Source: Sutcliffiella deserti
GTDB taxonomy: Bacteria; Bacillota; Bacilli; Bacillales; Bacillaceae_I
Assembly (NCBI RefSeq): GCF_020037475.1
Contig: NZ_JAIQDB010000016.1
Span: 1 to 40,584, forward strand
Reading direction: 5' to 3'
DNA: 40,584 nucleotides
The translations under genes and the position numbers were made by a program. Below the pieces are notes generated by a model, which saw only the letters and a program-made list of their open reading frames with translations, made no database searches and was not told the DNA's origin. Below, in pieces: positions 17,204 through 25,978 of the stretch (position 1 is the first letter of the stretch; each line of letters starts with the position of its first letter).

Positions 17204-18731
17204 GAATATCCTGTACTAATATTTTTTCTAACAACCGCTCCCAAGATAAGGAATTGGCTTTATCGTCCTTCCTACTTCCATTTGAGGGCGACAGTACGTA
17301 CTCTTCTAATGAAATACCGCAATTGTCACAGCAGTTTTCTACCAAGGACACTTTACTCTCTCCGAAATAACCAAGGATTGCTTTTCTCCTGCAAGCTTTT
17401 GACTGTGTCCATTCTTCAAATGACTGAAGTTTTGTCATTTTTGCTGCCGTTCTTTTTTCGATTTGGTTTATTACAAAAGAAACACCCGATTTTAAATTTA
17501 TTTTGGAAATCGGACCATTATGCTCGATATAATAAGTTATCTGATAAGACAGGTAACGCCATTGCACCTCATTATTAGGAAAACGTAGAGCAAGATCGTT
17601 CCAGATCTCTTCTGTTAAGGTTGAGATGGTACCCCACTTTTCAACCATTTCATTCATCACTGCAGTGACCCAAACACTTTCAGGAAGTTCACCTTCTATT
17701 AATAAATGTGGGAGCATGCTATCCTCATCACTTTTAAGTAACACTGCGATACTTTTCTCTCCATCCCTGCCTGCTCTGCCTATTTCCTGAACATATGCTT
17801 CTAGTTGTGTTGGCTGATGATAATGGATAACAAAACGTACATTTGCCTTATTGATTCCCATTCCAAACGCACTAGTACAACATATAACATTTAATTGTCC
17901 GAGTAAGAACTGCTGCTGAATGAGTATCCTTTGATCTGCCGTTAACCCTGCATGATAAAAAGCGACTCCTTCAAGCCCTTGTTCTTCTAAGAATAATGCA
18001 ATCTCCTCCGCTTTAACTCGGCTGGAGAAATACACCATTCCGGGTGAAGGAAATTGTGATAACAACTCTAAGAGTCGCATTCTTTTTTCTTGGTTATTCT
18101 TCAGCTTCTCTACCTTTAGTGCAATGTTTGGCCTGTCAATCGAATTGATATGTTCATTAGGTGAAGTTAAGAGTAGATAGTTCTTTATGTCCTCTATTAC
18201 AGTTTTAGTCGCGGTAGCTGTAAGAGCTAGACATGGTGGAGATCCAAGCACCTTTTTAACTTTACCAAGCTTTAAATAGTCTGTTCGAAAATCATGTCCC
18301 CATTGGGAAACACAGTGTGCTTCATCAACCACAAAGAGTCCAACAGAGAGCTTTTGAAGCTTTATGATCCACCTCTTTACCTGTAGCATTTCGGGGGAGA
18401 TGAAAATAAACTTATAAATGTTTAAATCTGATGATAACAGCTTTTCTTTTTCCTGATAGTTCAAAAAAGAATTAATGGCAACAACCCTTTTTTCGCCATT
18501 TGATTTCATCTGTTGAACTTGGTCTTCCATTAAGGACAGCAAGGGAGAAACAATCAGCACCGTTCCCTGTAGAAGATAGCCTGAAAGCTGATAACATAAT
18601 GACTTGCCTCCGCCGGTTGGCAATAGCGCCAATACATCATTACCAAGAGCGACATCATGAATGATCTCCTTCTGGCCTGCTTTAAAAGATCGAAATCCAA
18701 ATTTACTTTTTAATACTTGCTCGAGGTTCAT
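17190..18731 (-). CDS. recQ: RecQ-family ATP-dependent DNA helicase (RecS)
   Basis: This 3'-5' DNA helicase of 513 residues acts in recombination and repair. Walker A LPTGGGKS has K43, and the DEAH box is at 136-139 with the RecQ-type CVSQWGHDFR loop. The ALTATAT, YHAGLTADQR, AFGMGINKANVRF and QEIGRAGRDGE motifs complete the core. A zinc-binding end with a single early Cys and CCDNC follows. The HRDC domain of longer RecQ proteins is missing, as in B. subtilis RecS. The ATG at 18731 lies inside the end of ypbB, after a GGTGAT site. It forms an operon with ypbB upstream and ypbD downstream. Confidence 0.93.
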   Translation of the reverse strand: MNLEQVLKSKFGFRSFKAGQKEIIHDVALGNDVLALLPTGGGKSLCYQLSGYLLQGTVLIVSPLLSLMEDQVQQMKSNGEKRVVAINSFLNYQEKEKLLSSDLNIYKFIFISPEMLQVKRWIIKLQKLSVGLFVVDEAHCVSQWGHDFRTDYLKLGKVKKVLGSPPCLALTATATKTVIEDIKNYLLLTSPNEHINSIDRPNIALKVEKLKNNQEKRMRLLELLSQFPSPGMVYFSSRVKAEEIALFLEEQGLEGVAFYHAGLTADQRILIQQQFLLGQLNVICCTSAFGMGINKANVRFVIHYHQPTQLEAYVQEIGRAGRDGEKSIAVLLKSDEDSMLPHLLIEGELPESVWVTAVMNEMVEKWGTISTLTEEIWNDLALRFPNNEVQWRYLSYQITYYIEHNGPISKINLKSGVSFVINQIEKRTAAKMTKLQSFEEWTQSKACRRKAILGYFGESKVSLVENCCDNCGISLEEYVLSPSNGSRKDDKANSLSWERLLEKILVQDIHDEK

Positions 18732-19788
18732 GCCTATCACCCATCTTTGAAAGTACAAGTCTTATTTGAAAGTAGCTGATTTTTGCATCCCCCAAATAAT
18801 CTTTGATTCGTTTAAGCTGATTTGTCTTTAATTCACTTACCGCATGCTGTATTAACTGCATATTCTCTTCATCTATATATGGACTAAGTGAAAAATCTTG
18901 CACATTCAAAGCTAACTCCACAATATGGTCCTCTATCGTACTTTCTTTTAGCTTTCTAATTGCTGCGATTTCTTGCAGCGTGTACCCTTGTTTAAGAAAA
19001 TAAAGACTTTTTTGTGTTGTAGAAGTTATATTAGGACGATTTATTATATCGTTGCATAGTCTATTTATTATCGGAAATAACAAGGCTTCCGAAACCATCA
19101 CCTGCAGAAAAAAGTGAAGCACAGATTGAAATTCAACTTTTACCCATGTTTCGTCAAGCCTTAACTTTTTGGATATTTGTCGAACTGTTAACCCTGCATG
19201 AAGATGACCAGATAATTGTGCCACAAAAATGTATGCTTGATGTTCCGGCACTTTCTTTAATATACGATAGGTCTCGTCATAAAGCAGTCCTGCAAATTGC
19301 TGCTTTGATATACCTTGATTAAGCACCATGTTTTTAACGGTGTGTTGTATCGATTCTTCATATTGAATTGGAAGGAAATCCGTTTTTTCTTTTTGAAGGT
19401 TAGACAGGGTTTGTATTAGCAAGGAATATCTTTTCCAAAATATTTCCGCCTTCCCTTTATATAACCACCCGTTCAAGTATTGCGAAAAAGGATATTCTTC
19501 CCTTCCTTTTGCTAGAACCTTCTCTCCTGTGGAAGTGATGCTATAGTAATTATTACTGTCTGCAATGATAAATTTTTCCTTTTCAAGCAGGATAATAATT
19601 TTTTCTAGCTGTGGTCGTGTAAGATCAGGGAGAATTCCAAAAAGAAAAGAAACCGAAAACAAATTTCCATCCTGTATTGTTTGGGATGACTTCTTTCCTT
19701 TAAACAAATGATAAATGGCAGAGATGGTTCTTTCACCTCGAAAAGCATGGATACAGTGTAAGCAAAGATATTCCAATGATTTCAACAA
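18703..19788 (-). CDS. ypbB: YpbB, HTH_40-containing RecQ partner protein
   Basis: This 361-residue cytoplasmic protein has no known activity. Its C-terminal part, around IRKLKESTIEDHIVELA, is a helix-turn-helix domain of the HTH_40 type. In other bacteria that domain is found fused to the C-terminus of RecQ helicases. Together with the 29-base overlap with recQ, this suggests that YpbB works with the helicase. The start is TTG at 19788, supported by AAGGTG seven bases upstream. A divergent promoter region separates it from fer. Confidence 0.85.
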   Translation of the reverse strand: MLKSLEYLCLHCIHAFRGERTISAIYHLFKGKKSSQTIQDGNLFSVSFLFGILPDLTRPQLEKIIILLEKEKFIIADSNNYYSITSTGEKVLAKGREEYPFSQYLNGWLYKGKAEIFWKRYSLLIQTLSNLQKEKTDFLPIQYEESIQHTVKNMVLNQGISKQQFAGLLYDETYRILKKVPEHQAYIFVAQLSGHLHAGLTVRQISKKLRLDETWVKVEFQSVLHFFLQVMVSEALLFPIINRLCNDIINRPNITSTTQKSLYFLKQGYTLQEIAAIRKLKESTIEDHIVELALNVQDFSLSPYIDEENMQLIQHAVSELKTNQLKRIKDYLGDAKISYFQIRLVLSKMGDRHEPRASIKK

Positions 19789-19816
19789 TATTCAACACCT
19801 TTTTTCATCTATTTCT

Positions 19817-19846
19817 ATTTTATCAAAACTTTGTTGAATTGTGACA
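19817..19846 (-). promoter_or_regulatory. probable promoter of the ypbB-recQ-ypbD-ypbE operon
   Basis: On the minus strand an extended -10 (TGATAAAAT, 19817-19825) is preceded at about 18 bases by TGTCAC. It lies about 30 bases before the ypbB start codon. Confidence 0.45.
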
Positions 19847-19902
19847 TGTTTATCCTTATAAAAGGTCGGGTAAATTAATGACATTCAGCCAAAACCCTTA
19901 TG

Positions 19903-19958
19903 TGATAAGCATTCTCATTGACTTTTCTATTGAAAAGTTCGGAAAACAGATTTACAAT
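19903..19958 (+). promoter_or_regulatory. fer promoter with Fur-like box and -35 inverted repeat
   Basis: TTGAAA (19930-19935), 17 bases and TACAAT (19953-19958) form a good SigA promoter. An inverted repeat ACTTTTC-TATT-GAAAAGT (19921-19938) covers the -35. Just upstream, TGATAAGCATTCTCA (19903-19917) differs from the 7-1-7 Fur core TGATAATNATTATCA at two positions. Promoter call is firm; the Fur site is tentative. Confidence 0.6.
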
Positions 19959-19987
19959 ATAGAATATGAGGAATACGTTTCCAGTAA

Positions 19988-20290
<303 letters not shown>

Positions 20291-20295
20291 AACTT

Positions 20296-20337
20296 AAAAA
20301 AGAGCCGCATACCGGAATGGATATGCGGCTCTTTTTT
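20296..20337 (+). terminator. terminator of fer
   Basis: A perfect GAGCCGCATA / TATGCGGCTC stem (20302-20311 with 20322-20331) is followed by six T. A-residues on the other side may let it act in both directions. Confidence 0.9.
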
Positions 20338-20463
20338 CAATGTTCTACTTGATATGCTCTACTCATGGGCTCAAGCGACTAACAAACTCGCTTTGTGCTC
20401 TTCGTTTAGCTTTCCAGTGTGTTCGTTCGTTACTTTATAAAGAATTACACTTCTGATTGTCAT

Positions 20464-21048
20464 TTAAACGTTTTTCATATTCCACTGGCGATCTAGCCAG
20501 AAAGAAAGCTTTTTGTATAATAACAAAAACAAAAGTGTTACAATGAGTCCTTTTATAATATTAAAAGGTAATATTCCATATACAATAGATTTGATAACAA
20601 CAGAAGTTGAACCTGAATCTATGTTTAAAAAGAAAGCAAAGGCAGGCAAGAATATATAATAATTTAAAATACTCATTATTACTGCCATCGAGATTGTGCC
20701 GGCAGCTAATCCAATTCCCAGTCCTTTTGTAGTTCGTATTTTCTTGAAAATATAGTACGTTGGAAGGATAAATAGCACTCCCGCAGTAAAGTTAGCAAGT
20801 TGCCCTACTGGTACTCCTGTCATACTTCCCTGTACCATATAATGAAGCAAATTTTTGATCGCTTCTACAGTAATTCCTGCTACAGGTCCAAAAAGAATGG
20901 CTGCAAGCAAGGCAGGCACATCACTAAAATCTACTGATAAATATGGCGGCAATAATGGCAATGGAAAGCTTAGCCACATTAACAGGTAGGAGATTCCACT
21001 CAACATACCTACTGTAACCATTTTCTTAATGCGTACTCTCTGATTCAT
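20464..21048 (-). CDS. ribU: riboflavin ECF transporter S component RibU
   Basis: RibU (FmnP) is the substrate-binding membrane subunit of an energy-coupling-factor importer for riboflavin. The 194-residue protein has about six transmembrane segments. It carries the family signature LPPYLSVDFSDVPALLAAILFG near residues 37-58. No ECF ATPase or T component is nearby, so it presumably uses the shared ECF module encoded elsewhere. The frame extends 55 codons upstream, but that part is riboswitch leader. The ATG at 21048 has AGGAGAG upstream. Expression is controlled by the FMN riboswitch in its leader. Confidence 0.93.
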   Translation of the reverse strand: MNQRVRIKKMVTVGMLSGISYLLMWLSFPLPLLPPYLSVDFSDVPALLAAILFGPVAGITVEAIKNLLHYMVQGSMTGVPVGQLANFTAGVLFILPTYYIFKKIRTTKGLGIGLAAGTISMAVIMSILNYYIFLPAFAFFLNIDSGSTSVVIKSIVYGILPFNIIKGLIVTLLFLLLYKKLSFWLDRQWNMKNV

Positions 21049-21116
21049 TCGACTCTCTCCTTTTTCTTGGAGATCCACCTCGTACGAAAAGAGAAATTCA
21101 AAAAACTTATGACACA

Positions 21117-21147
21117 TACAAAATCCCGTTACCAAAAGGAGAACGGG
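21117..21147 (-). terminator. candidate riboswitch terminator in the ribU leader
   Basis: On the minus strand CCCGTT and AACGGG (21142-21147 with 21125-21130) form a stem, followed by ATTTTG. It lies between the FMN aptamer and the ribU start, where an expression-platform terminator would be. The T-run is short, so control could instead be at translation. Confidence 0.5.
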
Positions 21148-21210
21148 AAGGTATGAAGGCATAAGCAAACAAGCGTATAAAACTCTCGTTCTAAACGTTC
21201 TTTGAACCTC

Positions 21211-21357
21211 CATCTTCTCCCATCCAGACTATACTGTCGGCCATGGATTTTCACCATGTCCTGCCCATAAGAATCGCTTCTTAATTACGGCTCGCGGGCT
21301 TAGAGAGTTATTCCTCATCACCGCCGATCGGGAATTTCACCCTGCCCCGAAGATAGA
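21211..21357 (-). ncRNA. FMN riboswitch (RFN element)
   Basis: The minus strand carries the conserved RFN sequence blocks in order: ATCTTCGGGGCAGGGTGAAA, CCCGATCGGCGG, AGCCCGCGAGCC, GGTGAAAATCC, GGCCGACAGTATAGTCTGG and GGGAGAAGAT. The first and last blocks pair to close the six-way junction. It binds FMN and lowers ribU expression when flavin is abundant. Confidence 0.97.
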
Positions 21358-21582
21358 TCATATTATATGATTTACAATTTTATTATACTAGTAAAATGGC
21401 AAAAAGAAAAGCAAAATGAATCGTTATTCATTTCAACTTGTAGAAATAAGGGATTCGTCCTAACGTTCTTATTATAGGGAGTCGAAATGTCTTTTGTCTG
21501 CAGAATAAAACAGATTATTATTCATTTTTTAAGTCTTACCATTAAGATAGCGTTTTCATTCGTTCGACCTTTATATTAAGGA
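21358..21582. other. intergenic region between ribU riboswitch and serA promoter
   Basis: These AT-rich bases lie between divergent transcripts. They should contain the ribU promoter; two TATAAT-like hexamers occur at about 21360-21390 on the minus strand, without a clear -35. The cre-like site at 21545-21559 belongs to serA. I see no gene here. Confidence 0.5.
21545..21559 (-). promoter_or_regulatory. cre-like CcpA site upstream of serA
   Basis: The minus strand reads ATGAAAACGCTATCT, which fits every position of WTGNAANCGNWNNCW. The centre lies about 66 bases before the predicted serA start point, close to the spacing seen at gudB. Confidence 0.5.
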
Positions 21583-21611
21583 TTGACATGTTCTTTTTAA
21601 GGTGGTAAATT
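21583..21611 (+). promoter_or_regulatory. SigA-type promoter of serA
   Basis: A perfect -35 TTGACA (21583-21588) is followed after 17 bases by TAAATT (21606-21611). The leader of about 27 bases ends in a strong GGGAGGGG ribosome site. Confidence 0.65.
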
Positions 21612-21644
21612 ATCAGAAATTTTATAATATTTGGGAGGGGTTAT

Positions 21645-23216
21645 ATGTTTCATGTACTTGTTGCAGACTCTATTAGTAACGATGGTCTGGCTCCATTATT
21701 GGAAGCAGAAAATATACGGATTTATCGAAAAGACCAGAATTCATCTTTTGCAACGGAAAAAATTGATGCTTTGTTAGTCCGGAGTGCCACACAGGTGAAC
21801 TTCGATCTATTGAACGAGTTGCCAAACTTAAAGGTTATAGCAAGAGCGGGGGTTGGTGTGGACAATATAGATGTAGCTGCTGCAACTAAGAAGGGAATTG
21901 TTGTGATTAATGCGCCAGATGGCAACACTATCTCCACTGCGGAACATACATTTGCGATGATTGCGTCATTGGTCCGATACATCCCCCAAGCTAATTTAAA
22001 TGTTAAAAATGCACAATGGGACCGTAAGAAATTTGTTGGAACCGAATTATTTGGAAAAACTCTAGGAATTGTGGGGTTTGGCCGAATAGGAAGTGAAATC
22101 GCCAAACGAGCCAAGGCATTTCAAATGAAGATAGCTGTCTACGACCCTTTTTTAACGGATGCTCGTGCACAGAAACTTGATGTGGCCTCTTTAAGTTTGG
22201 AGGAAGTAATGCAAAAAGCTGACATTATAACGGTTCACACTCCATTAACTAAAGAAACTCGAGGACTATTTAACGAATCCAATATGCAGCTATTAAAGCC
22301 AGGGGTATTCCTTGTAAACTGTGCTCGTGGAGGAATCATTGATGAGGATGCTCTCTTACATTATTTAAACACCGGACATGTGGCAGGTGCAGCACTAGAT
22401 GTATTTGAGATTGAACCTCCTACTAAGACAGAACTAATTCAACATAAGAATGTAATTGCAACACCCCATCTTGGTGCATCCACAAAAGAAGCACAATACA
22501 ATGTGGCATATCAGGTTTCTGAAGATGTGATGGCTTTTTTAAATGGCCAATCAGTGACAACAAGCATTAACTTACCTACCATCCCCAAAGAAATCTTAAA
22601 TAAAATAAAACCTTTCTTTCAATTGGGTAAAACGGTTGGGTCCATGGTTTCCCAGTCTTCTAGTAGCCCTGTAGAGGAAATTACCGTTACCTATGCTGGC
22701 AAAATAACGGAGTGGGAAACTTCCATCATAACGAAAAGTGTCTTAGCAGGATTTTTACAACAAAGAGTAGATCAAACCGTAAATGAAGTAAATGCTAGCA
22801 CAATCGCAAAAGACAGAGGAATTAATTACGGAGAGAAACATCAGAATGAGAGCTTTGGGTATTCCAATTTGCTACAGGTGCATGCAAAAGGAAAACGGGA
22901 TGACATTCTGATACGTGCAACCTTTATGGAAGGCTATGGCGCTAGGATTGTCCATATGAACGGTTTTGACATTGACTATGCACCGAAAGGCAATCTATTG
23001 TATGTACAGCATCTTGATCGCCCTGGAGTAATAGGTCAACTAGGAAATATATTCGGTAAACACGAGACGAATATCGCGACGATGCATGTAGGTCGCATTC
23101 TCCAAGGCGGTAAAGCTATTATGATGCTTTCAGTAGATAAACCATTAGTTAAAGAACTGCTCGATGAAATTCTACTCATACCAGATATTTCATCCGCTCT
23201 TACCTTAGAACTCTAA
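21645..23216 (+). CDS. serA: D-3-phosphoglycerate dehydrogenase
   Basis: SerA oxidises 3-phosphoglycerate with NAD, the first step of serine synthesis. The 523 residues contain the NAD-binding GFGRIG motif (144-149), the VNCARGGIIDE segment and the catalytic ATPHLGAS histidine H275. An intervening allosteric substrate-binding domain (about 320-450) and a C-terminal ACT domain (about 450-523, DRPGVIGQLG) follow, as in the long form of the enzyme. Serine feedback through the ACT domain is likely. It is plus-strand, monocistronic and convergent with the PHP gene; only six bases separate the two stop codons and no terminator is visible. Confidence 0.96.
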   Translation: MFHVLVADSISNDGLAPLLEAENIRIYRKDQNSSFATEKIDALLVRSATQVNFDLLNELPNLKVIARAGVGVDNIDVAAATKKGIVVINAPDGNTISTAEHTFAMIASLVRYIPQANLNVKNAQWDRKKFVGTELFGKTLGIVGFGRIGSEIAKRAKAFQMKIAVYDPFLTDARAQKLDVASLSLEEVMQKADIITVHTPLTKETRGLFNESNMQLLKPGVFLVNCARGGIIDEDALLHYLNTGHVAGAALDVFEIEPPTKTELIQHKNVIATPHLGASTKEAQYNVAYQVSEDVMAFLNGQSVTTSINLPTIPKEILNKIKPFFQLGKTVGSMVSQSSSSPVEEITVTYAGKITEWETSIITKSVLAGFLQQRVDQTVNEVNASTIAKDRGINYGEKHQNESFGYSNLLQVHAKGKRDDILIRATFMEGYGARIVHMNGFDIDYAPKGNLLYVQHLDRPGVIGQLGNIFGKHETNIATMHVGRILQGGKAIMMLSVDKPLVKELLDEILLIPDISSALTLEL

Positions 23217-23222
23217 ATAGTT

Positions 23223-24041
23223 TTAACCTAGCTTCATTTCCTTTCTCTGACCTTTATCAAACACCATTAGCCGCTCATACCCTACTTCCTTAGCAAGGGT
23301 CAGTGCTTTATCATAATCGGCCCCTACATCTTCTGGAAGATGAGCGTCTGATGAGAGTACAATCGGCACGCCTTTTTGATAACACATCGTTAGTAATCGC
23401 TTGTCCGGATATAATTCCCCGACAGGCTTTCGTAGCCCTGCGGTACTAATTTCCACACATGTTTTCGAATTGGCAAGTGCGGTTGTGGCTCTTTCATATT
23501 GCTGTAATAGAAAATCTTTCTCTTTCGGCACATAATTGAAGATTTTCACCAAGTCCAAATGTCCCACAATATCAAACAAATTTGACTCCGCTAGTGTAAC
23601 TACTTGGTCAAAATACTTCTCATACACCTCATAAGTATCCCTTCTATCCCACTCTTTGCGGTACTCTGCAAGATCAATACCAAAGTCACCAACCCAATGA
23701 ATAGATCCTATTACATAGTCAAATGGATAGGACTGGATAAATTCTTTCATTTCCTTATGCTTGTTAGGTGTATAATCCATTTCAATCGAAAACTTTACAT
23801 CATGGTCCTTTCTCCAGGCTTCTTTAAAAAGGTTATAATAATCTTCCATATCATAGTATCGACGTTCATCCACCCATGGATTGCTTAAGATATTCTTAGT
23901 CTGGTAAAAATGGTAGGCATGCTCTGAGATGCCTAATTCTTCAATCCCTTTTTCCTTCGCTACCTTGATGAACTCTTTCAGATAATCTAGCGTCAAGGTT
24001 CCCCGTTCTAAATGATTATGATAATCTGTCAGCATTTTCAT
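23223..24041 (-). CDS. PHP-domain phosphatase, HisJ/HisK-like
   Basis: This 272-residue PHP-family hydrolase resembles monofunctional histidinol phosphatases. The metal-binding motifs are intact: DYHNH (H8, H10), GISEHAY, IGSIHW, IVGHLDLV and SSDAHLP. If it is a histidinol-phosphatase, it makes histidinol in histidine synthesis. The alternative is a related PHP phosphatase for another sugar or amino-alcohol phosphate. The ATG at 24041 has AGAGGGAG close upstream. No other histidine gene is nearby. It is convergent with serA. Confidence 0.8.
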   Translation of the reverse strand: MKMLTDYHNHLERGTLTLDYLKEFIKVAKEKGIEELGISEHAYHFYQTKNILSNPWVDERRYYDMEDYYNLFKEAWRKDHDVKFSIEMDYTPNKHKEMKEFIQSYPFDYVIGSIHWVGDFGIDLAEYRKEWDRRDTYEVYEKYFDQVVTLAESNLFDIVGHLDLVKIFNYVPKEKDFLLQQYERATTALANSKTCVEISTAGLRKPVGELYPDKRLLTMCYQKGVPIVLSSDAHLPEDVGADYDKALTLAKEVGYERLMVFDKGQRKEMKLG

Positions 24042-24083
24042 CGCACTCCCTCTTTTTTGTCTATTATACTACTTGTGGTTTAT

Positions 24084-24113
24084 AGAAAAAAAGCGCACAT
24101 CACTGTACGCTTT
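24084..24113 (-). terminator. terminator of the sigX-rsiX operon
   Basis: AAAGCG and CGCTTT arms (24090-24095 with 24108-24113), with further pairing inside, are followed on the minus strand by T residues. The stem overlaps the rsiX stop codon. Confidence 0.7.
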
Positions 24114-25402
24114 TAATATTGATATGGTATTGGATTAGCTGACAATGGAACATCAATTGGTTCATTCAGTTGGATATTCCCAATCATTCCACCCTCTGAA
24201 GTTTTAAAAAGTACTTGCTCAAAACCGAATTCTTTAGCCGTCATCATGATGGCTTCAAGAGCAAAGATATTTTCTTCTGTATTTTCTAGTGAGCTTTCTT
24301 GAGAAAGAGAGATTATCACCACAGATGGTTCTACCTTGTCTGCAGTTATGCTTTCAACCACCATATTTTCAGGAATAGACGCTTCCACATCTTGAGACCC
24401 CTTGAAGTGCTCAGCACCTTTATACATCGACTCTAATGCTTCCTCAAAGGTTTGGTAATCTGTACGTGAAGGTACCAAAAATACAGGAGAATGTTCAAAA
24501 GCTTGATATTTATAATAGGCTCTTGCATTTTCCCTTTTCACTACTACCGGTTCATTATATAATAAATTACCTACCTGAACATTTTCTTTACTGCCATTAG
24601 TTGTAAATTCATAGGAAGAGTAATACGTTCGGAATGTTTCGTAAAGCTCATCACTCATCATAGTATTTTGCAAGGAACTCAGACCCGCAAAAGTTGTTCC
24701 CACTTCTAAGATGGCTTTGGGCTTTCCTGTATTGTCCTTACCTTCTGTCAGAGTAGCTCCTTCATTAATGAAAGGACTGATTACCCCAAGGTCAGAATAA
24801 TTCAACTCATAACGTATCCTTTCCAAGGCAGCTATATAAGAATCTTCCTTATCCTTTGGTACTACAATAGATAGTGGAACCGTAAATGGTTCGGGATCAA
24901 TGTCAGTCATATCAGCAGTAGCGCCAATTGTTATCACATATTCCGTATCTTCATTCACATTCGTCACAACGAAAGTAGAATTATTATCGAAAGCTACCAA
25001 CTCATTTGTCTTAAAAGTTGTATCTTCTTCGGATGTGCCGTCACTTTCTTTATCTTCTGTTGCTTCAAAGGATTGAATTCCTGCCATTCCATCGCCACCA
25101 CGAGAATCATCCCCGTCCATTTGTTCCATCTCTTCCCCACTCCTGTTCTCTACGGCCGAATCATTCATAGTGGAATCTTGGCTGGACATATTTTGAAAAA
25201 ACAAAGGAGTAATCATGGCAAAAATCAGTACAGCCGCCGCTAATGCAAGTGCTGGCATAACTTTAAACTGTCGTGGTTTTTTATTTAAACGCATTTCTAC
25301 TTCACGATAAATTTGTTTAGGGTCTCGATTATCTTTAATTATAGGCATTTGGCGTAAAACCTTTTCCAGTTGGTCTTCCTCTATACGCTGCTTACGACGC
25401 AT
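24113..25402 (-). CDS. rsiX: anti-sigma-X factor RsiX-like
   Basis: This protein of 429 residues has a cytoplasmic N-terminal part (1-45, the expected sigma-binding region) and one transmembrane segment (about 47-70). An acidic Ser/Asp/Glu-rich spacer and a large extracellular domain follow. It should hold SigX inactive at the membrane until a cell-surface signal arrives. It begins 11 bases inside the end of sigX, with a run of G as ribosome site, so the pair is translationally coupled. The RsiX name rests on this pairing and on gene order; the extracellular part I only partly recognise. Confidence 0.82.
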   Translation of the reverse strand: MRRKQRIEEDQLEKVLRQMPIIKDNRDPKQIYREVEMRLNKKPRQFKVMPALALAAAVLIFAMITPLFFQNMSSQDSTMNDSAVENRSGEEMEQMDGDDSRGGDGMAGIQSFEATEDKESDGTSEEDTTFKTNELVAFDNNSTFVVTNVNEDTEYVITIGATADMTDIDPEPFTVPLSIVVPKDKEDSYIAALERIRYELNYSDLGVISPFINEGATLTEGKDNTGKPKAILEVGTTFAGLSSLQNTMMSDELYETFRTYYSSYEFTTNGSKENVQVGNLLYNEPVVVKRENARAYYKYQAFEHSPVFLVPSRTDYQTFEEALESMYKGAEHFKGSQDVEASIPENMVVESITADKVEPSVVIISLSQESSLENTEENIFALEAIMMTAKEFGFEQVLFKTSEGGMIGNIQLNEPIDVPLSANPIPYQY

Positions 25403-25928
25403 TGCTGCTTCCCCCCTTCTCTTGGAGTTCTTCCATGTGAGCCTTTAAGACCTTTAAAGCTCTATGCTGGGTTGTTTTCACCTTACTTTCCGTCCATCCC
25501 AAAATTTGGGCAGTTTCTTGAATAGATAAGGCTTGTATGTACCGCAGGATAAGAACCAGTCGATGATCCACTTTACATTTATCCAAGCATTGGTACATCT
25601 GTTGCACCTGGTCATTTTGTACAGCTATCTCTTCAGGTAATGGAGCATTATCCTTTACCTGTTGTGTATTCCAGTCAAACGTTTCAAGCAGCTTACTTTT
25701 CCATCCTTTTTGTTTTCGGAATGAATCAATAGCAACATGTTTGGCAATGGAAAATAACCAAGTTTTCTCACTGCTCTTTCCTTCAAACCGATCATAAGAA
25801 CGCAATACTTTTATATAAACTTCTTGAACGAGGTCTTCCGCTTGCTCTTTGTTTTTAACCATATAAAATAAAAATTGAAAGACATCATGATGATATTTTT
25901 CATAGAGCTCTTGAAAAACGGTATTCAT
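25392..25928 (-). CDS. sigX: ECF RNA polymerase sigma factor SigX
   Basis: This group 4 sigma factor has 178 residues. Region 2 is seen in DLVQEVYIKVLRSYDRF and KTWLFSIAKHVAIDSFR. Region 4 is seen in RYIQALSIQETAQILGW followed by SKVKTTQHRALK. In B. subtilis SigX controls genes that alter cell-surface charge and cationic peptide resistance. The start ATG has GGAGGGAAAGG. It is co-transcribed with its anti-sigma gene and preceded by a close match to its own promoter type. In B. subtilis resE lies directly next to sigX; here they are separated. Confidence 0.9.
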   Translation of the reverse strand: MNTVFQELYEKYHHDVFQFLFYMVKNKEQAEDLVQEVYIKVLRSYDRFEGKSSEKTWLFSIAKHVAIDSFRKQKGWKSKLLETFDWNTQQVKDNAPLPEEIAVQNDQVQQMYQCLDKCKVDHRLVLILRYIQALSIQETAQILGWTESKVKTTQHRALKVLKAHMEELQEKGGSSNAS

Positions 25929-25952
25929 CCTTTCCCTCCGTTCATTACATTA

Positions 25953-25978
25953 GTCGTATATTAAAATAAAAAGTTACA
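25953..25978 (-). promoter_or_regulatory. ECF (SigX-type) autoregulatory promoter
   Basis: On the minus strand TGTAAC (25973-25978) is followed after 16 bases by CGAC (25953-25956). This is the published SigX -35/-10 pattern. It lies 24 bases upstream of the sigX start codon and implies positive autoregulation. Confidence 0.75.

Noticed and set aside
21049..21213. 55-codon N-terminal extension of RibU
   Set aside because: It lies in the riboswitch leader, including a terminator-like stem; the inner ATG has a proper site.
21360..21640. Possible T-box or serine-responsive leader before serA
   Set aside because: The leader after the predicted promoter is only about 27 bases long and contains no T-box sequence or specifier hairpin.
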